A DNA stretch of 64,000 bases, from assembly GCA_963662965.1 (NCBI GenBank), contig OY759970.1, positions 2,542,001 through 2,606,000 of the forward strand, given 5' to 3'. The DNA comes from DTWD01 sp963662965 (GTDB lineage: Bacteria; Acidobacteriota; Vicinamibacteria; Vicinamibacterales; UBA8438). A program made the position numbers and the translations under genes. How positions within the stretch are numbered: position 1 is the stretch's first letter; each line of letters starts with the position of its first letter. The notes under the pieces are model-generated. The model was given only the letters and a program-made list of their open reading frames with translations. It had not been told where the DNA came from and ran no database searches. Below, one piece after another: positions 1 through 8,731 of this stretch.

Positions 1-89
1 GGGATTGCTCCGGACACCCAGACAACGTCATAGTCATCGTCATCGTTTGCGAAGAAGGGTCGAGTTCATCGTGCCGGCGGGGCGGCCGG

Positions 90-590
90 TTATTGCGGTA
101 CGTAGGCCGGCGCCGGTCCATTGAACTGGACCGACTCGTTGCCGGAGGGCGCGTTGCCGAACATGCGGGCTGAGCGTTCACTCACCTGCGGCGCCGTGCT
201 GGCGGTCCGGACGAGCCAGTCAGACGTGGTGCCCGGTTCGAGAAGCCCCATCCGGAGCTCTTCGATGTTGTCGACCTCCTCGGCGAACGCACTTTCCTCG
301 AGGGCAGGCCACTCGACCCGCACCTGAGTGTCGCCCTTGTTCGTCAGCCGGTACCGATACTCGTAGCCGTTCGCGGTCGGCTCGACTTCCGACTCGAAGA
401 CGACGTTGACGTAGTACCAGAGCTCGTACTCCACGTCAAAGGCGCGGGTGCCGAGCGTGGTAACGAGCGGCTCATAGTCTGCTTGAGCGGCAGGTGCCGA
501 CGCGCCCGCGAACGTTGCCCACGCGAGTAGCACGGCGGCGCAGGCGAAGCGGTGGTGCAGGTCCCGGCAACGATCAGCATGCGCGTACAT
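90..590 (-). CDS. Secreted protein of unknown function
   Basis: This 166-residue protein has a basic N-terminus and a hydrophobic stretch ending in an Ala-rich segment (about residues 17-36), which looks like a cleavable signal peptide. The mature part of about 130 residues is rich in aromatic and beta-favouring residues and contains a Tyr/Glu-rich segment, ending with a Pro/Ala/Gln tail. I do not recognise a family, metal motif or catalytic motif. The chosen start is the most upstream ATG giving a complete signal peptide. It is probably periplasmic or secreted. Nothing in the neighbourhood points to a function; the next gene rightwards is on the opposite strand. Confidence 0.6.
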   Translation of the reverse strand: MYAHADRCRDLHHRFACAAVLLAWATFAGASAPAAQADYEPLVTTLGTRAFDVEYELWYYVNVVFESEVEPTANGYEYRYRLTNKGDTQVRVEWPALEESAFAEEVDNIEELRMGLLEPGTTSDWLVRTASTAPQVSERSARMFGNAPSGNESVQFNGPAPAYVPQ

Positions 591-821
591 GGCGCTTCAT
601 TTTACCTCCCGGGATGTCGAGCGCGTCAGACACCTCGTTCACGACGGAGCGGCGTGGCCGCGACCGCGCCGTCCCGAGTCGAAGCTGAGCGGGGAGAGGA
701 ACCATCGGTCCGTGCCGGTGTCGAACCCAGTAGAACGGTGTATTGCCTGCCCGAACATCACCACGGAGGATGCATGTCGACATGAGGTGCGCGCCCCGGA
801 ATCGTCATCGGTCTGATCGAG

Positions 822-1430
822 ATGCTGACGGCTGGCTGCGGCGTGGAGGACTTCGATGCAGCCGGGATCCTGTACATCGACGACGTCACCACCGGCTGGC
901 TCCAGACGGCCGGCAGCGATGGCCAAAAGATCGTGCCGATCGTTTTGTTTCGTCTGGACAATGCGTCGGCCGAGCGGCTCGGCGTGCTGCAGGTGAACGG
1001 CGTGTTTCGGCGCTCCGGCGAGGAGCTCGAGTGGGGGAGTGTCTTGATCCGGGCGGTCGGGCGCGACGGGTTGCAAGCCGGTGCGTCGGCCGGGCCGTTT
1101 ACCCTCACCTCCGAGCTTGGCTATACCGGCCTGCAGTCGATCGAGGAGAAGCTGACGCACCACGAATTCATCGATGTTGAAGTCGAGCTGTTCGTCAAGC
1201 ACCGGGCGAGTACGTGGGTACGTCTCGGATCCTTCGATATCGATCGTCAGTTGATCACGACGCGCGCCGCCGGTTCGGCCCGGCGGCGCGCTGGCGCGGG
1301 TCCCTCCCTCTATGTAGCGGGGTCCATAGAGGGATTCGGCGGCGTCTTGCCCCTTCCGCGCGCCTGGGTGAGTGACTGCACGGCGCGCGCCTCCCGGTCG
1401 TGCTCTTCGAAGTTCATATCGACACCGTAG
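822..1430 (+). CDS. Hypothetical (lipo)protein whose end may be read-through
   Basis: The reading frame has 202 codons. The N-terminus contains a Leu-Thr-Ala-Gly-Cys segment that could be a weak lipobox, but the preceding hydrophobic segment is very short, because an in-frame stop lies at 783-785. The true start may have been lost. Residues about 10-140 look like a real beta-rich domain (Asp-Asp-Val-Thr, Val-Leu-Phe-Arg-Leu-Asp). From about residue 147 on the sequence turns Arg/Ala/Ser-rich and runs straight through two strong DNA hairpins (1262-1334), so the last 50 codons are probably not original protein. No family recognised. Confidence 0.5.
   Translation: MLTAGCGVEDFDAAGILYIDDVTTGWLQTAGSDGQKIVPIVLFRLDNASAERLGVLQVNGVFRRSGEELEWGSVLIRAVGRDGLQAGASAGPFTLTSELGYTGLQSIEEKLTHHEFIDVEVELFVKHRASTWVRLGSFDIDRQLITTRAAGSARRRAGAGPSLYVAGSIEGFGGVLPLPRAWVSDCTARASRSCSSKFISTP
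1262..1334 (+). terminator. Two consecutive perfect hairpins, possible terminator
   Basis: The arms at 1262-1273 and 1280-1291 are perfect 12-bp complements around a 6-base loop (ttcggc). A second perfect 10-bp stem follows, with arms 1305-1314 and 1325-1334. No U-tract follows either stem, so a rho-independent terminator is not textbook. The position, near the end of one plus-strand frame and 170 bp before the next gene, fits transcription termination or transcript-end stabilisation. The frame of the upstream gene continues through both stems. Confidence 0.5.
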
Positions 1431-1501
1431 GGATGCTCATCCGTTGCCGTATGTCGTTACTCCGTATAGACTTCTCTGTTCCGTAGGCCACCGAGACCAA
1501 C

Positions 1502-4455
1502 ATGGTCACCTTCGTTCGTCCGCGTGTCGCCAGTGTAGTGCGTCTTCTCCGACTCGCCGTCCTCGTCGTCTTGGCCGTCGCGTGCGCCGCCACCGCACGC
1601 GCGCAGTCGGCAAACGCAGTGGTCGTGGTGCCGTTCGCCAACCTCAGCCAGCAGGCGTCCGACGCCTGGATCGGCGCCGGGATCGCGGAGACGGTCGCGA
1701 GCGATCTCCAGAACCTCGGAGTGTCGGTGCGGGCGGACGCCGGGCTCGATCGGTTCGTCCAGCAAGGGTTGGAACCGCCGGATGACGCGGAGGCGCGCGC
1801 GCTCGGCGAGGATGCGGGTGCGCAGTGGGTCGTGACCGGCGCGTATCAGCGCGTCGGAGACCTCCTCCGGATCACCGCGAGGCTCATCGATGTCGTCTCC
1901 GGAGACGTCCGCCAGAGCGTCAAGGTCGACGGTCTGATCGCCGACCTCTTCCACACGCAGGATCGAATCGTCGACATCCTTGGCGATGCGCTCATTCCGA
2001 CCCGTCGAAGCGGCACGCGTATGACGCGGCAACCGGACCCGCCGCCAGCGGAGTCAGCGGCCAGCCGCGCCCGAACGCCAGACCGCCCGGTCGAAGAAGA
2101 TTCGGCGGTCGCTGAGGTCAGCGGCGTGCTCGAGCTGGAAGATGCGATACCCGGCCTTCGCAACGGCAACGGGAACGGAAATGGCGGTGTGAACGGCCCG
2201 CAGGGCAGGCGGCGCGGCGGCTTTGCCGCCGCGCCGATTGGTGAGCGGCCCCGCGTCACCATCGGTCGGACGCCCCAGCCCCCTAGCATCGACGGGCGTC
2301 TCGACGACTCGGTCTGGGAAACGGCGACGCATATCACCGACTTTATCCAGGTGGCTCCGGTCGAAGGGGCGCCGGGCAGCGAAGACACCGAAGTGTGGCT
2401 GGCGTACGACAGCGAGAACATCTACGTCGGGTTCTACGCCCACTACACGGACCCTGGCAGCATGCGGACGAATCGGGCGGATCGGGGGACGAGGTCCGGG
2501 GCGACGATCGGATGGCGGTGCTCTTCGACACCTTTCTCGACCAGCAACGCGCGTATCAATTCGAAGTGAATGGCTACGGCGTACAGGGTGACTCGCTCGT
2601 CAACGCGGACGGCACCCGTGGGTCGTCGAGGGGCCGGTCGATGTCCAGTACGCGCTCCCGACGCGGCTCGTCTGGATCGCGGCGCAGCTCGAGCGGACTC
2701 AGCAACTCCGGACAGTTCGGCATCCGCGGTGACGATTCGTGGAACGCCCTCTTCAAAACGGCAGGTCGGATCGTCGAGGACGGCTGGACCGCGGAGATGT
2801 CGATCCCGTTCAAGAGCCTGCGGTATCCAGCCACGCCGGCCACGGCCAATGGCCATCGCTGGGGGTTTCAGATCACCCGCACCATCCGCGCGAAGTCCGA
2901 AGCGCAAGCGTGGTCTCCCATCTCCCGAGGGGTCGCCGGACAGCTGACGCAGTTTGGCGTGATGGAGGGGATGTCCGATCTCTCACAGAGTCGAAACCTG
3001 GAGTTCCTGCCGGAAGTGACCGGCGTCCAGATCGGGTCGCTCGACCCAGAGACCGGCGACTACGCCGAAGGCGATCCCGACGGTGAGATCGGCATCGGCG
3101 TCAAATACGGTATCACGCCGAATCTGACCGCCGATTTCACCTACAATCCGGACTTTTCACAGATCGAATCGGACCGGCCGCAGATCGCGACGAATCAACG
3201 ATTCGCCCTCTTCTTTCCCGAGCAGCGTCCATTTTTCCTCGAAGGCCAAGAAATCTTCGTGACGGCGACGCCGTTGAGCCTGCTGCACACCCGGACGATC
3301 GTCGATCCCCGATTCGGGGGAAAAATCACCGGCAAGGTCGGCGATACGACGCTCGGCGTGATGCTCGCCGACGACGAGGCGGCCGGGCGCCTCGATGACC
3401 CCAACGATCCGCGATTTGGCACGACCGCCCAGACGTTCGTCGGTCGGGCACGGTACGACTTCTATTCCGAGTCGTACCTCGGCGCGATCATGACCGCCCG
3501 TGAGTTCGGACAGGACCATAGTCGTGTCGCCGGTGTCGACGGCCGCTTCCGGCTTGGACAGACGCACCGGGTGAGCTTCCTGGCCGTCGGATCGTCGACC
3601 GAGAACGAGGCCGAGGGGTCGCTCGCCGGTCCCGCCATCGAGGCGGATTTCGTCCGCCAGGGGCGGAATCTGAGCTACAGCGCGTCGTACAGCAGCATCG
3701 ATCCGGAGTTCCGCACCGACACCGGCTTCCTGCCGCGCGTCGACTTGCGCCAGGCGCAAGGCACCGTCGGTTACCGGTGGTGGCCGGAGTCGACACTCAT
3801 TACGTGGGGCCCGTCGTTCACCTACCTGCGCCTCTACGATCACGCCGGGGTGCTGCAGGACGAACAGATTCAGGGGACGGCGAGCTTCAGTTTCCAGAAG
3901 AACATCTCGATTAACGCGAACGTGAACCGCGACCTGGAACGGTTCTCGGGCATCGATTTCCGGAAGACCGGTTACGGCGTCTTCGGCGTGATCAGCGCCC
4001 GGCTGCTCTCGATCGTCGGCGGCTACAACTGGGGCGACGGCGTGCTCTTCGGCGACGATCCATTTCTCGGTCGCTCCAGCGCTGCCAACTTCCTGATTAG
4101 CGCCCGGCCGACGTCGCGCCTGCGGACGGAGTTCACCGGCATCTTCAGTCGATTCCTCGAGCCAATCGGCGACTCCGAGGTCTTCGACGTCAAGATCTTC
4201 CGGACGCGCACGACATATCAGTTTACCGACCGTCTCCTCATGCGGCACATCCTGGAACACAACACCCAGGCGGTGACGCTCGGCAACAACATCCTCATGA
4301 CATATCGCATCAACGCCGGGACCGTGGCGTTTCTCGGGTACGACGACCGCTATCAGCGCGGCACCCGGATCGACACACTGCTGTTCCCGACCGCCGAGCT
4401 TCAGCGGACGAACCGCGCGTTCTTTGGTAAAATTTCGTACCTGTTCCGCTACTAG
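1502..4455 (+). pseudogene. TolB/FlgO-like + DUF5916 outer-membrane protein, frameshifted
   Basis: Two overlapping frames (1502-2569 and 2395-4455) make one protein of about 980 residues. It begins with a signal peptide ending Ala-Arg-Ala-Gln (about residues 12-35). A TolB/FlgO-like alpha-beta domain follows (about 37-165, with Val-Val-Pro-Phe-Ala-Asn), then a Pro/Gly/Asn-rich linker and a CBM9-like domain (about 256-330, Ile-Asp-Gly-Arg-Leu-Asp-Asp-Ser-Val-Trp). The second frame continues with the Asp-Asp-Arg-Met-Ala-Val-Leu-Phe-Asp-Thr-Phe segment and a long beta-strand-rich region ending in Phe-Arg-Tyr, typical of an outer-membrane barrel. The shift from one frame to the other falls at about 2480-2515. 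An Arg/Ser-rich patch (about 2615-2700) may hide a second compensated shift. DUF5916 proteins are common in Acidobacteriota and Bacteroidota. A one-base sequencing error would restore the gene. Confidence 0.75.
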
Positions 4456-4479
4456 ACTCCGGCTGATGGAGGAAAACAG

Positions 4480-5331
4480 ATGAAATCGATCGCTATTTCT
4501 TGCGTGACGGCGATGCTGCTTATGGGCGGTGCGTCGGCGGCGTCGGCGCAGCTAACCGCGGCCAGCGAGGGGCCGATCGTGTATGGCCATCACCATCTGA
4601 ACGTCACCGATGTCGCTGCGCACAAGCGCTTCTGGGCCGACACGCTCGGCGGGACGCCAACGGCATTCGGCCAGTCGGAGATCTACAAGTTTCCGAACGT
4701 GCACGTCTTCGTGCGGGAGCGGGAGACGAGCGGCGGCACCAAAGGGACTACGGTCAATCACATCGGCTTCCGGGTGCCGAGCGTGCGCAATATGCTCGGG
4801 AAGGTGCGCGCGGCCGGCTTTCCGATCGTCACGCGGCAGGAGCTGCCGCCGGCGCTCGCCGTGAAGGACGACATGGCGTACATCGAGAATCAGGACACCT
4901 ACATCGCGTTCGTCATGGCGCCGGACAACGTCAAGGTCGAGCTGGTCGAGAGCCGAGACCAGGAGGAACCGATCGCGCTCCATCACATTCACTTCGATGC
5001 CAATGACGTCGACGCGATGAAGGCATGGTACGTCGACACGTTTGGCGCCGCTCCCGGGATGCGCGGGTCGTTTCAAGCGGCGGATCTGCCCGGCGTCAAC
5101 CTGACCTATTCCGGCAGCTCGGCCTCACTGGCCGGGACAGAGGGTCGCAGCCTGGACCATATCGGCTTCGAGGTCGAGAATCTCGAGGAGTTCTGCCGGC
5201 AGCTCGAGGCCAAAGGGGTCGAGTTCGATGTCCCGTACCGCGAGCTCGAGCCGCTCGGGATTGCGATTGCGTTCTTCACCGATCCGTTCGGGACCTATAT
5301 CGAGCTGACCGAGGGGCTGGATAAGTACTAG
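4480..5331 (+). CDS. Secreted double-domain VOC (glyoxalase/dioxygenase fold) protein
   Basis: A 283-residue protein with a signal peptide (about 1-24, ending Ser-Ala-Gln) and two vicinal-oxygen-chelate modules. The first starts at about residue 36 (His-His-His-Leu-Asn-Val-Thr-Asp) and the second at about residue 167 (Leu-His-His-Ile-His-Phe-Asp). Each begins with the usual His metal-ligand strand and ends in a Glu-containing strand (Val-Glu-Leu-Val-Glu, then Ile-Glu-Leu-Thr-Glu). A strong ribosome site (ggagg, 7 bases before ATG) supports the start. VOC proteins act on many substrates, so no reaction can be assigned; export to the periplasm is unusual for cytosolic glyoxalases. It is followed by a heptamer repeat and a second secreted gene. 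Confidence 0.8.
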   Translation: MKSIAISCVTAMLLMGGASAASAQLTAASEGPIVYGHHHLNVTDVAAHKRFWADTLGGTPTAFGQSEIYKFPNVHVFVRERETSGGTKGTTVNHIGFRVPSVRNMLGKVRAAGFPIVTRQELPPALAVKDDMAYIENQDTYIAFVMAPDNVKVELVESRDQEEPIALHHIHFDANDVDAMKAWYVDTFGAAPGMRGSFQAADLPGVNLTYSGSSASLAGTEGRSLDHIGFEVENLEEFCRQLEAKGVEFDVPYRELEPLGIAIAFFTDPFGTYIELTEGLDKY

Positions 5332-5335
5332 GCTA

Positions 5336-5363
5336 GGAATCAGGATCAGGGGTCAGGGATCGG
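5336..5363 (+). repeat. Four degenerate heptamers (GGNTCAG) before a start codon
   Basis: Four 7-base units (ggaatca, ggatcag, gggtcag, ggatcgg) run directly into the ATG at 5365. A similar array of five heptamers lies inside the start of the gene at 40701. The array occupies the place of the ribosome-binding site, so a change in copy number would alter spacing upstream of translation. Confidence 0.6.
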
Positions 5364-5364
5364 G

Positions 5365-6012
5365 ATGCGGACAGTCGCGGGCGCGGTTGCTATGATCTTG
5401 GCCCTGTGCGGTCCGAGCGCGATCTCCGCCCAGCGCCCGGTCCACGTCGATCCTGTCCTGCTGAACCAGTACGTCGGTCAGTACCAGCTGTCACCGACCT
5501 ATGTGCTGACGATACTCGTCGAGAGCGAGCGGCTGTACGTGCGTGCGCCTGGTCGTGGCACGCGGCTGCTCGTGTCGACGTCGGAGACCGAATTCATCGA
5601 GGTGGAATCGGGGCTCCGCATCATGTTCGGCATTCGCGACGACACGCGCGAGGTAGACCATCTGGTCTTCGAGCAGCAGGGATTCGGCCGCCGAGCCGAC
5701 AAGATCGGCAGTGAGGTCGGCTTCGATCCAGCAATGCGCCCGGCGCTCGATCTGTCGGATGTGATGCTATCGCGCTACGTTGGGGACTACGAGGAGCAGC
5801 CGGGCTTCGCCATCAGCATCACCCGGGAGGGTGATCAGCTGCACGCACAGATGACCGACCAGGAACGGACCGCGATCTTCGCGGAGACGGAAACGGAGTT
5901 CTTCTACCGCGGCAGCAATGCGCGCATCTCGTTCCGCGTGGACGGCGACACCGTCGAGTCGCTCATCCTCCACCAGGGGGGAGCGGAACTCGAGATGCGG
6001 CGGCTGAACTGA
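5365..6012 (+). CDS. Secreted protein with two DUF3471-like beta repeats
   Basis: A 215-residue protein with a signal peptide (about 1-23, ending Ser-Ala-Gln). Two repeats follow. The first starts at about residue 30 with Leu-Asn-Gln-Tyr-Val-Gly-Gln-Tyr and the second at about 134 with Leu-Ser-Arg-Tyr-Val-Gly-Asp-Tyr. Each then shows the pattern of an aromatic/Gly opening, a Glu-x-x-x-Leu strand and a Thr-Glu-Phe strand. This is the lipocalin-like DUF3471 module often attached to serine beta-lactamase-type hydrolases, here without a catalytic domain. Function unknown; probably a periplasmic ligand-binding or accessory protein. Confidence 0.7.
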   Translation: MRTVAGAVAMILALCGPSAISAQRPVHVDPVLLNQYVGQYQLSPTYVLTILVESERLYVRAPGRGTRLLVSTSETEFIEVESGLRIMFGIRDDTREVDHLVFEQQGFGRRADKIGSEVGFDPAMRPALDLSDVMLSRYVGDYEEQPGFAISITREGDQLHAQMTDQERTAIFAETETEFFYRGSNARISFRVDGDTVESLILHQGGAELEMRRLN

Positions 6013-6014
6013 TC

Positions 6015-6111
6015 TCAGACGGGGTCTGCGACCCCGAACCCCGCCGCCGGCACTCGTGGGGGTCCCGTCGCCCCACTCCGTGCCGGCGGGGCGCGCCGTG
6101 CGCGCCCTGAC
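6015..6111 (+). repeat. Triple-hairpin dispersed element, copy 1
   Basis: Three stem-loops stand side by side. Stem 1 is GGGGTC/GACCCC (6021-6035). Stem 2 has arms GCCGGCAC (6046-6053) and GTGCCGGC (6080-6087), with an inner G/C stem. Stem 3 is GGGCGCGC, loop CGT, GCGCGCCC (6089-6107). Related copies lie at 25561-25670 (reversed), 40057-40151 and 44417-44511, with partial ones at 29162-29190 and 33196-33231. This copy is 3 bases past the stop codon of the upstream gene and is followed at 6122-6134 by a run of 13 C. Confidence 0.85.
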
Positions 6112-6202
6112 TTATGGGCGTCCCCCCCCCCCCCGGTGGGGAAAGGTCACGAGACCACGCAGCGGGCGATTATAGTGTGGCGCGGGAAGATTGGAGGGGC
6201 TT

Positions 6203-6733
6203 GTGAGCGCGCAGAACAGATCACCATCGTCAGCAGCGGCGACGCGGCGCCGTTTCCTGAAGCAGGTCGTCGGCACTGGCGCCGCGGTTGCGGGTGTCGC
6301 GCACGGTGCCTCCCTGGTGCGCGCGCAAGCGTCGCCCAGCGTGGTGCGCTTCGACCACGTGGCCGTTCCGATGCGCAACACCACCGCGATGGTCGCCTTT
6401 TACCGGGAGCTGGGGTTCCATGTGAACGAGGGCGACCGCATCTGCTCGGTGCACTTCGGCGACAACAAGATCAACTTCCATCGACCGTCGCTGTGGGAAA
6501 GCGGGGAGTTCACCTTGCGAGCACCCGAGGCGGCGCCGCCGTGTGGCGATTTTTGTTTCGTCTGGGGCGGCGCTGAGTCCGCGCTCGAGCGCCTACTCGA
6601 ACGGGTCGGGGCGACCGTCATCGAAGGGCCGGCGCCGCGGCAGGGTGGACGGAGCCTCGGTGTCGATACCGGCACGAGTCGCTACATCCGCGATCCCGAC
6701 GGGAATCTGCTGGAATTCATCATCTATTCGTAA
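6203..6733 (+). CDS. Tat-exported single-domain VOC family protein
   Basis: The N-terminus carries a twin-arginine signal (Thr-Arg-Arg-Arg-Phe-Leu-Lys) followed by an Ala/Gly-rich hydrophobic stretch ending in Arg-Ala-Gln. This suggests that the protein is exported folded, often with a bound metal. The mature part is one VOC module: a first strand with Val-Val-Arg-Phe-Asp-His-Val-Ala-Val, a Phe-Tyr-Arg-Glu-Leu-Gly-Phe helix, a Cys-Ser-Val-His-Phe-Gly strand, and a final Leu-Leu-Glu-Phe-Ile-Ile-Tyr-Ser. I chose GTG at 6203 because a ggag ribosome site lies 6 bases upstream; a TTG at 6191 is in frame but sits in front of that site. Resembles metal-dependent dioxygenase/glyoxalase-type proteins; substrate unknown. 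Confidence 0.75.
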   Translation: MSAQNRSPSSAAATRRRFLKQVVGTGAAVAGVAHGASLVRAQASPSVVRFDHVAVPMRNTTAMVAFYRELGFHVNEGDRICSVHFGDNKINFHRPSLWESGEFTLRAPEAAPPCGDFCFVWGGAESALERLLERVGATVIEGPAPRQGGRSLGVDTGTSRYIRDPDGNLLEFIIYS

Positions 6734-7038
6734 TTGGCGCGCGCCCTAGAATTTGGTCGCGTAGGCGACCGCCCGTAGCGGCGACCGACGGTCTAGCAGT
6801 CCGTGGTGAAAGCCACGCTGCATTCGACCGGCGATGCATCCCACCTGGCTGCGTTGGCGTCGCTCGGCAAAGGGGGCGCCCGGCGGGCTCCATCGTGGCG
6901 ACGGCGACCGTCATGCCGTCGATCTCGCCCGTCGCCTCGACCTCTGTCGTCATCAACTCCGCGAGTTGGGCACCGTTGTCCGCCGCCCAATCGCAGCCTC
7001 TGTGGTAAGGTGCGGCTTCAGGAAACACAGGGGAGATC
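6734..7038. other. Intergenic region with a short palindromic repeat
   Basis: No convincing gene lies here; the frames that cross it look like random translations. It holds a small hairpin (ggtcgc/gcgacc, about 6756-6771) and, at 6794-6843, one copy of a repeat whose other copy lies at 30317-30366. The end before 7038 carries a gggag ribosome site for the quinoprotein gene. Confidence 0.6.
6794..6843 (+). repeat. Dispersed palindromic repeat, copy A
   Basis: The core TGCATTCGACC..CGATGCATCCCA (6819-6843) is an imperfect inverted repeat around TGCAT/ATGCA. It is preceded by tagcagtccg. The copy at 30317-30366 matches both parts at the same spacing. Both lie in intergenic DNA. Confidence 0.6.
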
Positions 7039-8721
7039 ATGACAAGCCGCTTCTTCATAGTCGCCCTGCTCGCGGTCGTGGCCGGTAGCACGCTGGCCGT
7101 CGCTCAAGCTCCGGCCGTGCGTCCCGTCACCGACGCCATGCTGGCAGATCCGCCGCCGGAAAGCTGGCTCAACTGGCGGCGGACCCGGGATGGGTGGGGC
7201 CACAGCCCGCTCGATCAAATCACACGCGACAACGTCGACGAGCTTCGGATGGTCTGGTCGTGGGGGATGGATCCGGGGTCCCAACAGACCACCCCGATCG
7301 TCCACGAGGGCGTGATGTATCTGGCCAGCCCCGGGAATATCATCCATGCGCTCGACGCGGCGACGGGCGACCTGCTGTGGGAATACCGCCGGCAGTTCCC
7401 GACCGCGCGCGGCCGCGGCCGCCCGAATCGCAACATCTCCATCTACCAAGACAAGATCATCCTCAACACTGCGGACGCGAGCATCGTTGCGCTCGATTCG
7501 CGGACGGGTGACGTCGTCTGGGAGGCCGACGTCGCCGACGCCGACAAGGGGTACATGTATAGCGGGGGATCGCTCGTGGCGGGTGGCAAGGTGATCTCCG
7601 GGATGGCCGGCTGCATGCGGTTCTGGGACGACGGCTGCTTCATCACCGCGCACGATGCCGACACCGGCCGCGAGATCTGGCGCACGTCGACCGTGGCCCG
7701 TCCCGGCGAACCGGGTGGCGACACCTGGGGCGACCTGCCGATGATGTTCCGGGGCGGCGGCGATTCGTGGATCACCGGAACCTATGACGCGGATCTCGGT
7801 TTGACGTTTTGGGGCGTCGCCCAGGCGAAGCCGTGGGCCCAGGTGAGCCGCCGAACCGACGCCGACGCCCTCTATACCAGCTCGACGCTCGCCCTCGACC
7901 CCGACACCGGGGAGATGCGGTGGTACTTCCAGCACCTTCCTGGTGAGTCACATGACATGGACGAGGTGTTCGAGCGGGTCCTCGTCGAGGTCGATGGGCG
8001 ACCATCGGTGTTCACGATGGGGAAGCTCGGCATCATGTGGCAGCTCGACCGGGCAACCGGTCAGTTCATCAAGGCTACCGACCTTGGCTACCAGAATCTC
8101 GTCAACATCGATCCGACCAGCGGGCGGATGTCGTTCCGTCCCGGCATGATGCCGCAGCTGGACGTCGAGGTCGAGTTCTGTCCAAGCCACTCCGGCTTCA
8201 AGAGCTGGCGCGCGATGTCGTACAGCCCGGATACCGAAGCGTTCTACATTCCATTGACGCTGAACTGCCAGCGGAGCATTTATTCGGATGTTGAGTGGCG
8301 GGAAGGCGGCGGTGGCAACGGCATGGTGGGACGGGAGAACTTCCTTCACCCGGACAGCGGCGGCAACCTCGGCGAGTTCGTCGCGATGCACGTGAGCGGC
8401 GAGATCCTCTGGTCGCATCGGAAACGGACGCCCTATATGTCGGCGGCGCTGACGACCGCCGGCGGTCTCGTCTTTGTCGGCACGTTCGACCGGCAGACGT
8501 ACGCCTACGACGTGGCGACCGGCGAGCAGCTCTGGGAGACCCGTCTCCCGACTTCCGTCCAAGGATTCCCGATCACCTACGCGGTCGGGAACCGGCAATA
8601 CGTCGCGATTGGGGCCGGCACCGGCGGAGGGAGCTGGACGACGATGCCGACCGAGCTGACGCCCGAGAAGCGGCGCCCGATCGCCGGCAACGGCTTGTTC
8701 GTGTTCGCGCTGCCCGAGTGA
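7039..8721 (+). CDS. Secreted PQQ-type quinoprotein (beta-propeller dehydrogenase family)
   Basis: A 560-residue protein with a signal peptide (about 1-23, ending Ala-Val-Ala-Gln). The Trp-Leu-Asn-Trp-Arg-Arg-Thr-Arg-Asp-Gly-Trp entry is followed by repeated PQQ blades with the Ala-x-Asp-x-x-Thr-Gly-x-x-x-Trp signature (for example Leu-Asp-Ala-Ala-Thr-Gly-Asp-Leu-Leu-Trp). This is the fold of methanol/alcohol and sugar dehydrogenases, which oxidise a substrate in the periplasm and pass electrons to cytochrome c. The adjacent Cys-Cys pair of classical alcohol dehydrogenases is absent, so cofactor binding is not certain. A ggggag site precedes the ATG. The NHL gene follows after 10 bases and a second quinoprotein after that, suggesting one operon. 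Confidence 0.85.
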   Translation: MTSRFFIVALLAVVAGSTLAVAQAPAVRPVTDAMLADPPPESWLNWRRTRDGWGHSPLDQITRDNVDELRMVWSWGMDPGSQQTTPIVHEGVMYLASPGNIIHALDAATGDLLWEYRRQFPTARGRGRPNRNISIYQDKIILNTADASIVALDSRTGDVVWEADVADADKGYMYSGGSLVAGGKVISGMAGCMRFWDDGCFITAHDADTGREIWRTSTVARPGEPGGDTWGDLPMMFRGGGDSWITGTYDADLGLTFWGVAQAKPWAQVSRRTDADALYTSSTLALDPDTGEMRWYFQHLPGESHDMDEVFERVLVEVDGRPSVFTMGKLGIMWQLDRATGQFIKATDLGYQNLVNIDPTSGRMSFRPGMMPQLDVEVEFCPSHSGFKSWRAMSYSPDTEAFYIPLTLNCQRSIYSDVEWREGGGGNGMVGRENFLHPDSGGNLGEFVAMHVSGEILWSHRKRTPYMSAALTTAGGLVFVGTFDRQTYAYDVATGEQLWETRLPTSVQGFPITYAVGNRQYVAIGAGTGGGSWTTMPTELTPEKRRPIAGNGLFVFALPE

Positions 8722-8731
8722 GCCCTGAACC

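Noticed and set aside
697..775. Possible tRNA around a ggtgtcgaacccagtagaac-like sequence
   Set aside because: No acceptor stem or anticodon arm pairs could be formed by eye. No other tRNA candidate was found.
3157..4260. Minus-strand frame of 367 codons opposite the DUF5916 region
   Set aside because: No domain pattern. The plus strand has the expected beta-barrel alternation.
5336..5363. Possible CRISPR-like array from short repeats
   Set aside because: Units are only 7 bases with no spacers. No array of 25-40 bp repeats with unique spacers was seen anywhere in the window.
6720..7091. Minus-strand 123-codon frame across an intergenic region
   Set aside because: Crosses repeat DNA and overlaps the quinoprotein start, has no coherent hydrophobic or domain pattern.
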